This document shows, one piece after another, positions 13,142 to 16,239 of a DNA stretch of 16,239 bases (position 1 is the stretch's first letter; every line of letters starts with the position of its first letter). The translations under genes were made by a program, and so were the position numbers. Origin of the DNA: VAZQ01 sp034669045 (lineage in GTDB: Bacteria; Pseudomonadota; Alphaproteobacteria; Rhizobiales; Xanthobacteraceae); the NCBI GenBank assembly GCA_034669045.1, contig JAXDOD010000132.1:1-16239 (forward strand), given 5' to 3'. The notes beneath the pieces are model-generated. The model worked only from the letters and a program-made list of their open reading frames with translations. It made no database searches and was not told the DNA's origin.

Positions 13142-14070
13142 ACCAGGGGTCGCGCGAGGGCGTCGAGCGCCAGCCCCGCAAACAGGATCAGCCCGGCGTC
13201 GCGGTTCGACTTGAATACGGCGAGGCAATTATGCGGGTCGTGGATGTCGAGTCTTCTGATCTGCCAGGTCAGATGCGCCGCGAAGGCCAAAAGACCCAGC
13301 GAGAACACGAGTCCTGCGCCCGCACGTAAGCCGGCGAGCGCCAGGAGCGCGACTGCGAGCGTATAGAACGCGGCCAGCACCGGCTTGGTGCGCTCGCCGA
13401 ACAGACGCGCGGTCGACTTGATGCCGATCAGCGCGTCATCCTCGCGATCCTGATGCGCATAGACCGTATCGTAGCCGATCACCCAGCAGATCGCGCCAGC
13501 ATAGAGCAGATAGGCGGGAAGATCGAGCCGGCCGAACACCGCCGCCCAGCCCATCAGCGCGCCCCAGGAGAAGGCGAAGCCAAGGGCGATCTGCGGCCAA
13601 TAGGTGAAGCGCTTCATGAATGGATAGATCGCCACCACGGTGAGCGAGGCGAAGCCGACCAGGATCGTGAAGCGGTTGAACTGCAGGAGCACCGCGAGTC
13701 CGACCAGCGCCTGCAGCAGCAGAAACACCACGGCCGCCGTCACGCTCACCTGCCCGGACGGGATCGGCCGCGAGCGTGTGCGCTCGACCTTGGCGTCGAG
13801 GTCGCGATCGATGATGTCGTTCCAGGTACAGCCGGCGCCGCGCATCGCGAAGGCGCCGATGAGGAACAGCAGCGCATGCCCGGGATTGACCAGTTCGCCG
13901 GCCGCCACCGCGGCGAGCCCAAGGGACCACCAGCAGGGCAGAAGCAGCAGCCAGGAGCCGATCGGCCGGTCCAGACGCGAGAGGCGCAGATAGGGGCGCG
14001 CCCACGCCGGCGCGCGGCTGTCGACCCAGTTTCCCGTGGAATCGGCGACGCGTCCGGCCGCCTCGCTCAT
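13138..14070 (-). CDS. ubiA: 4-hydroxybenzoate polyprenyltransferase
   Basis: UbiA attaches a polyprenyl chain to 4-hydroxybenzoate in the inner membrane, the first membrane step of ubiquinone synthesis. The protein has 310 residues and multiple hydrophobic segments (for example LLLLPCWWSLGLAAVAAG, VVFLLLQALVGLAVLLQF, PVLAAFYTLAVALLALAG). Both metal/diphosphate motifs are present: NDIIDRDLD (84-92) followed by KVERTRSRPIPSG, and DTVYAHQDREDD (201-212) followed by IGIKSTA. The first 25 residues are hydrophilic and somewhat long. ATG 14070 overlaps the stop of the upstream exported-protein gene in an ATGA quartet (14067-14070), so translation of the two is coupled. Confidence 0.96.
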   Translation of the reverse strand: MSEAAGRVADSTGNWVDSRAPAWARPYLRLSRLDRPIGSWLLLLPCWWSLGLAAVAAGELVNPGHALLFLIGAFAMRGAGCTWNDIIDRDLDAKVERTRSRPIPSGQVSVTAAVVFLLLQALVGLAVLLQFNRFTILVGFASLTVVAIYPFMKRFTYWPQIALGFAFSWGALMGWAAVFGRLDLPAYLLYAGAICWVIGYDTVYAHQDREDDALIGIKSTARLFGERTKPVLAAFYTLAVALLALAGLRAGAGLVFSLGLLAFAAHLTWQIRRLDIHDPHNCLAVFKSNRDAGLILFAGLALDALARPLV

Positions 14071-14603
14071 CGCGACAGGGCGTTACCCGACAGCGTATCG
14101 AACATGCCGCCGCCGCGGGTGTTGCCGCCGTCCGGCATGGTCGGGGTGGTGCCGAGCGCATCGCTTAGGCTCGGACCGGCGGACTGCGGACCCTGGGCGG
14201 CCGCCTCACAGACCTTCTTGGCTACCGTGGAGGCGCGCCCGTGCGCATCCTTCGCCTGCTTGACCGCATCCGGCGGGACGCCACAGGTCTGGATATTGTC
14301 CTCCAGCCCCTTGATGAACTTCGCCTCGGCAGCGAGGAACGTCTTGAACAACCGGCAAGCCTCCTGCGCCGTGGCCTTCTTTTCGTTGGCGGCCTGAATG
14401 GCTCCGGCCTTTTTCTGGGTATCATCGCGCAGCGTAATAAGGTCCCGGCAGGCGGCAGGCGGCGCGGCCGGCGGGCCGCCGAATCCGGCTCCCGGTCCGC
14501 CTGCGCCCGGCATGCCCGGCATACCCCCGAACTGCGCCGATGCTTGCTGGAGTGGAACGGCGACAAGCATGGCGAGGAGCGGAAGGGCCCGAAAGGTGGT
14601 CAT
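14067..14603 (-). CDS. Uncharacterised small exported protein with four cysteines
   Basis: I recall similar unnamed proteins in Bradyrhizobium relatives but no function. The protein has 178 residues. A signal peptide (residues 1-23, MTTFRALPLLAMLVAVPLQQ, then ASA before QFGG) precedes a Gly/Pro/Met-rich low-complexity linker (about 25-50). The helical, Lys/Ala-rich core carries cysteines at 52, 83, 107 and 132 (ACRDL, EACRLF, QTCGVP, KVCEAA), which could form two disulfides in the periplasm. The tail is Gly/Ser/Asn-rich. ATG 14603 has GAGGA about 6 bases upstream. Its stop overlaps ubiA in ATGA, so it is the first gene of a two-gene unit. A link to quinone or envelope function is inferred only from this coupling. 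Confidence 0.8.
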   Translation of the reverse strand: MTTFRALPLLAMLVAVPLQQASAQFGGMPGMPGAGGPGAGFGGPPAAPPAACRDLITLRDDTQKKAGAIQAANEKKATAQEACRLFKTFLAAEAKFIKGLEDNIQTCGVPPDAVKQAKDAHGRASTVAKKVCEAAAQGPQSAGPSLSDALGTTPTMPDGGNTRGGGMFDTLSGNALSR

Positions 14604-14804
14604 GGCTAATCCTCTTCCCCTGGACTTGGATTCGTCTGCTGGGTTCGTCGGTTGGATTCGCCTGCGAACCCAATGTGTCGCCTGGCCATAGTACAGCCTT
14701 TTGAATTCGGCGATAACACGGCAAATCGTTAATTCTGCCCCTTCCGCGGCTGGCCGTGGGCGCCCGGAGCGGGTAAAGCGGGCCGTCCGCACGGGGGGCC
14801 CCTC
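14604..14804. promoter_or_regulatory. Divergent promoter region between the exported-protein/ubiA unit and rsmE
   Basis: This 201-bp gap separates two divergent units, and its centre (about 14680-14740) is visibly AT-richer. On the - strand TTATCG and TACTAT, 17 bases apart, are a weak promoter candidate for the exported-protein gene. An 8-bp inverted repeat, TGGGTTCG (14640-14647) / CGAACCCA (14665-14672), falls in that gene's leader, and GGATTCG occurs twice nearby. No clear promoter is visible for rsmE. Confidence 0.35.
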
Positions 14805-15566
14805 ATGCCGCGCTACGATTTCCGCAGCCCGAGGCTCTATTTCGATGTCCCCCTGGGCGCCGGCGGCCACCTTCCTCTGGACGCGCAGCAGGCCAACTAT
14901 CTGCGCAACGTCTTGCGCCTGAAAGGCGGCGAGACGGTCCTGGTCTTCAACGGCCGCGAGGGCGAATGGCGGGCAACGCTTGCGGATGGCGGCAAACGCG
15001 CCCTCTCCCTCACGATCGCCGAGCGCACACGGGAGCAGACACCGGTCCTGGATCTCGACTACGTATTCGCTCCGCTCAAGCATGCACGCCTCGATTACAT
15101 GGTGCAGAAGGCGGTGGAGATGGGCGCCGCGCGGCTGCAGCCGGTGCTCACGCGCCACACCCAGGTCGCCCGGGTGAACCTCGAACGCATGCAGGCGAAT
15201 GCCGTCGAAGCCGCCGAACAATGCGGCATCCTGACGCTGCCGGAGATCGCGGCGCCGGTCACGCTCGACCGAATGATCGCCGCACGCGATCCGGCCCGCC
15301 TGCTGGTGTTCTGCGACGAGGACGCCGACGTGACCGATCCGGTCGCGGCGCTGACGGCAGCGCGGGCCGGACGTGGCAGCGGCCCGATGCCGCTGGCGGT
15401 GCTGGTCGGGCCCGAGGGTGGCTTTGCCGAGGACGAACGCGCCACGCTGCGCAAGCTGCCGAACACGGTCAGGCTGACGCTCGGCCCGCGCATCCTGCGC
15501 GCCGACACCGCCGCGATCAGCGCGCTCACCCTGTGGCAGGCGGCGCTCGGCGATTGGCGGACATGA
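14805..15566 (+). CDS. rsmE: 16S rRNA (uracil(1498)-N3)-methyltransferase
   Basis: RsmE methylates N3 of U1498 in 16S rRNA on the assembled 30S subunit, using S-adenosylmethionine. The protein has 253 residues, normal for the family. The N-terminal RNA-binding part has RLYFDVPLG and NYLRNVLRLKGGE. The SPOUT methyltransferase domain has QKAVEMGAARLQPVLT (101-116), EAAEQCG, and the SAM-binding knot VGPEGGF (201-207) with LGPRILRADTAA (226-237). ATG 14805 follows a G-rich stretch (about 14792-14797) that can serve as ribosome-binding site. It is followed by gshA after 115 bp, an order I recall from other Hyphomicrobiales. Confidence 0.96.
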   Translation: MPRYDFRSPRLYFDVPLGAGGHLPLDAQQANYLRNVLRLKGGETVLVFNGREGEWRATLADGGKRALSLTIAERTREQTPVLDLDYVFAPLKHARLDYMVQKAVEMGAARLQPVLTRHTQVARVNLERMQANAVEAAEQCGILTLPEIAAPVTLDRMIAARDPARLLVFCDEDADVTDPVAALTAARAGRGSGPMPLAVLVGPEGGFAEDERATLRKLPNTVRLTLGPRILRADTAAISALTLWQAALGDWRT

Positions 15567-15681
15567 GCCGGGCGCACTTGAGCTTGGCCGATTTGCACCC
15601 ATCTCATCGTCCGGCGTAGAGAACACGCCCGCGCGGGACCTCGCCCGCCGAATGCGCTGTTAGGGCTGGGGAGGTATCTGT
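15567..15681 (+). other. 115-bp gap between rsmE and gshA
   Basis: The gap contains a short CCCGCGCGGG palindrome near 15627-15636 and the GGGGAGG ribosome-binding site of gshA (15668-15674). I see no convincing terminator, so read-through from rsmE is possible. Confidence 0.4.
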
Positions 15682-16239
15682 ATGGCCGAAGTCGTGTGCG
15701 ACGATCGACCCCTTGTGTTCGAAGACCTGGTCCGCTGGTTCGCGGCCGGCGAGAAGCCCGCCGCCGAGTGGCGGGTGGGCGCCGAACACGAGAAGTTCGT
15801 CTTCCAGCTGGGCTCTCACCGGCCCGTCCCCTATGAGCCCAACGGCATCAAGGCGCTGCTCGAGGGCCTGACCCGCTTCGGCTGGGCGCCGGACTACGAG
15901 GGCGACAACGTAATCGCGCTGACGCGCGGCAAGGCCAGCGTCAGCCTGGAGCCCGGCGGCCAGTTCGAGCTTTCCGGCGCCCCGCTGGAGACCATCCACG
16001 AGATCTGCGAGGAGACCGGCAGTCACCTGCAGGAGGTGAAGATCGTCGCCGACGAGCTCGGCCTGGGGTTCCTGGGCCTCGGCTTCACGCCCACCTGGCG
16101 GCGCGACGAGATCCCGGTGATGCCCAAGGGCCGCTACAAGATCATGCGCGCCTACATGCCGAAGGTCGGCGGCCTCGGCCTCGACATGATGTTCCGCACC
16201 TGCACGGTGCAGGCGAACCTCGACTTCGGCTCGGAAGCC
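15682..16239 (+). CDS. gshA: Glutamate-cysteine ligase, 5' part (cut by window end)
   Basis: This is the first committed enzyme of glutathione synthesis, joining L-glutamate and L-cysteine with ATP in the cytoplasm. The visible 186 residues stay open to the window end. They match the GCS2/plant-type alphaproteobacterial class: RVGAEHEKFVF near residue 32, YEPNGIKALLEGL, SLEPGGQFELSGAPLETIH (which holds a Glu-Pro-Gly-Gly-Gln substrate-site motif), GLGFTPTW, MPKGRYKIMRAYMPKVG, and MMFRTCTVQANLDF. ATG 15682 has GGGGAGG (15668-15674) 7 bases upstream, an excellent site. The full family length is about 450 residues, so more than half lies outside the window. Confidence 0.94.
   Translation, partial: MAEVVCDDRPLVFEDLVRWFAAGEKPAAEWRVGAEHEKFVFQLGSHRPVPYEPNGIKALLEGLTRFGWAPDYEGDNVIALTRGKASVSLEPGGQFELSGAPLETIHEICEETGSHLQEVKIVADELGLGFLGLGFTPTWRRDEIPVMPKGRYKIMRAYMPKVGGLGLDMMFRTCTVQANLDFGSEA

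Noticed and set aside
14604..15626. An extension of the exported-protein frame through rsmE
   Set aside because: It is antisense to rsmE, and the signal peptide with its ribosome-binding site at 14603 marks the true start.
15627..15636. CCCGCGCGGG palindrome as a terminator after rsmE
   Set aside because: It is a 10-base palindrome with no room for a loop and no T-tract, and GC-rich palindromes of this size occur often by chance here.
1..16239. Search for tRNA, rRNA, transposase, integrase, phage or toxin-antitoxin genes
   Set aside because: I saw none; the only mobile-like DNA is the palindromic repeat mosaic at 1231-1553, which has no coding capacity.

Overview
The window looks like chromosome of a high-GC alphaproteobacterium, most likely order Hyphomicrobiales (Bradyrhizobium / Xanthobacteraceae side). 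The reasons are gene order and family content: xseA next to a DUF2093 gene, a Kdo/lipid A cluster containing DUF4170 and DUF374 genes, a DUF6101 gene facing ubiA, and rsmE followed by the plant-type glutamate-cysteine ligase. The assignment rests on recognised protein families and synteny from memory; no search was run.

Positions 1-3679 (+ strand) are accessory metabolism. They hold the last 37 codons of a probable hydantoinase B/oxoprolinase-type protein, two tandem paralogous Bug/TctC-like periplasmic binding proteins of equal predicted length (346 aa each), and an RbsB-like sugar ABC-type binding protein. All three binding proteins stand alone, with no permease or ATPase gene in view. The 349-bp gap between the two paralogs is a mosaic of palindromic repeats, and one repeat appears to run into the start of the second paralog.

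Positions 3774-5943 (+) hold xseA (exonuclease VII large subunit), a 346-bp gap, and a small DUF2093 gene.

Positions 12325-5950 (- strand) look like one transcription unit, read pmbA, cysQ-like phosphatase, DUF374 acyltransferase, DUF4170, AspH/LpxO-type hydroxylase, waaA, lpxK. Gaps are short or overlapping except for 173 bp before the hydroxylase. The acyltransferase, hydroxylase, Kdo transferase and lipid A 4'-kinase together suggest an inner-core/lipid A assembly and tailoring operon. The unusual member is the hydroxylase, which carries the two-histidine (HxG...H) iron site known from aspartyl beta-hydroxylase and may hydroxylate lipid A.

Positions 12545-13132 (+) encode a DUF6101 protein. 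It converges on the - strand pair ubiA and an upstream small exported four-cysteine protein, which share an ATGA overlap. From 14805 rightwards (+) come rsmE (16S rRNA m3U1498 methyltransferase) and the 5' part of gshA, cut by the window end.

Most of the window is ordinary housekeeping chromosome. I found no CRISPR array, transposase, phage gene, tRNA or rRNA. The items most worth following up are the embedded hydroxylase, the unknown exported protein coupled to ubiA, the repeat mosaic feeding a signal peptide, and the dyad over a possible promoter before the RbsB-like gene. Several genes use GTG or TTG starts, each supported by a well-placed Shine-Dalgarno sequence.
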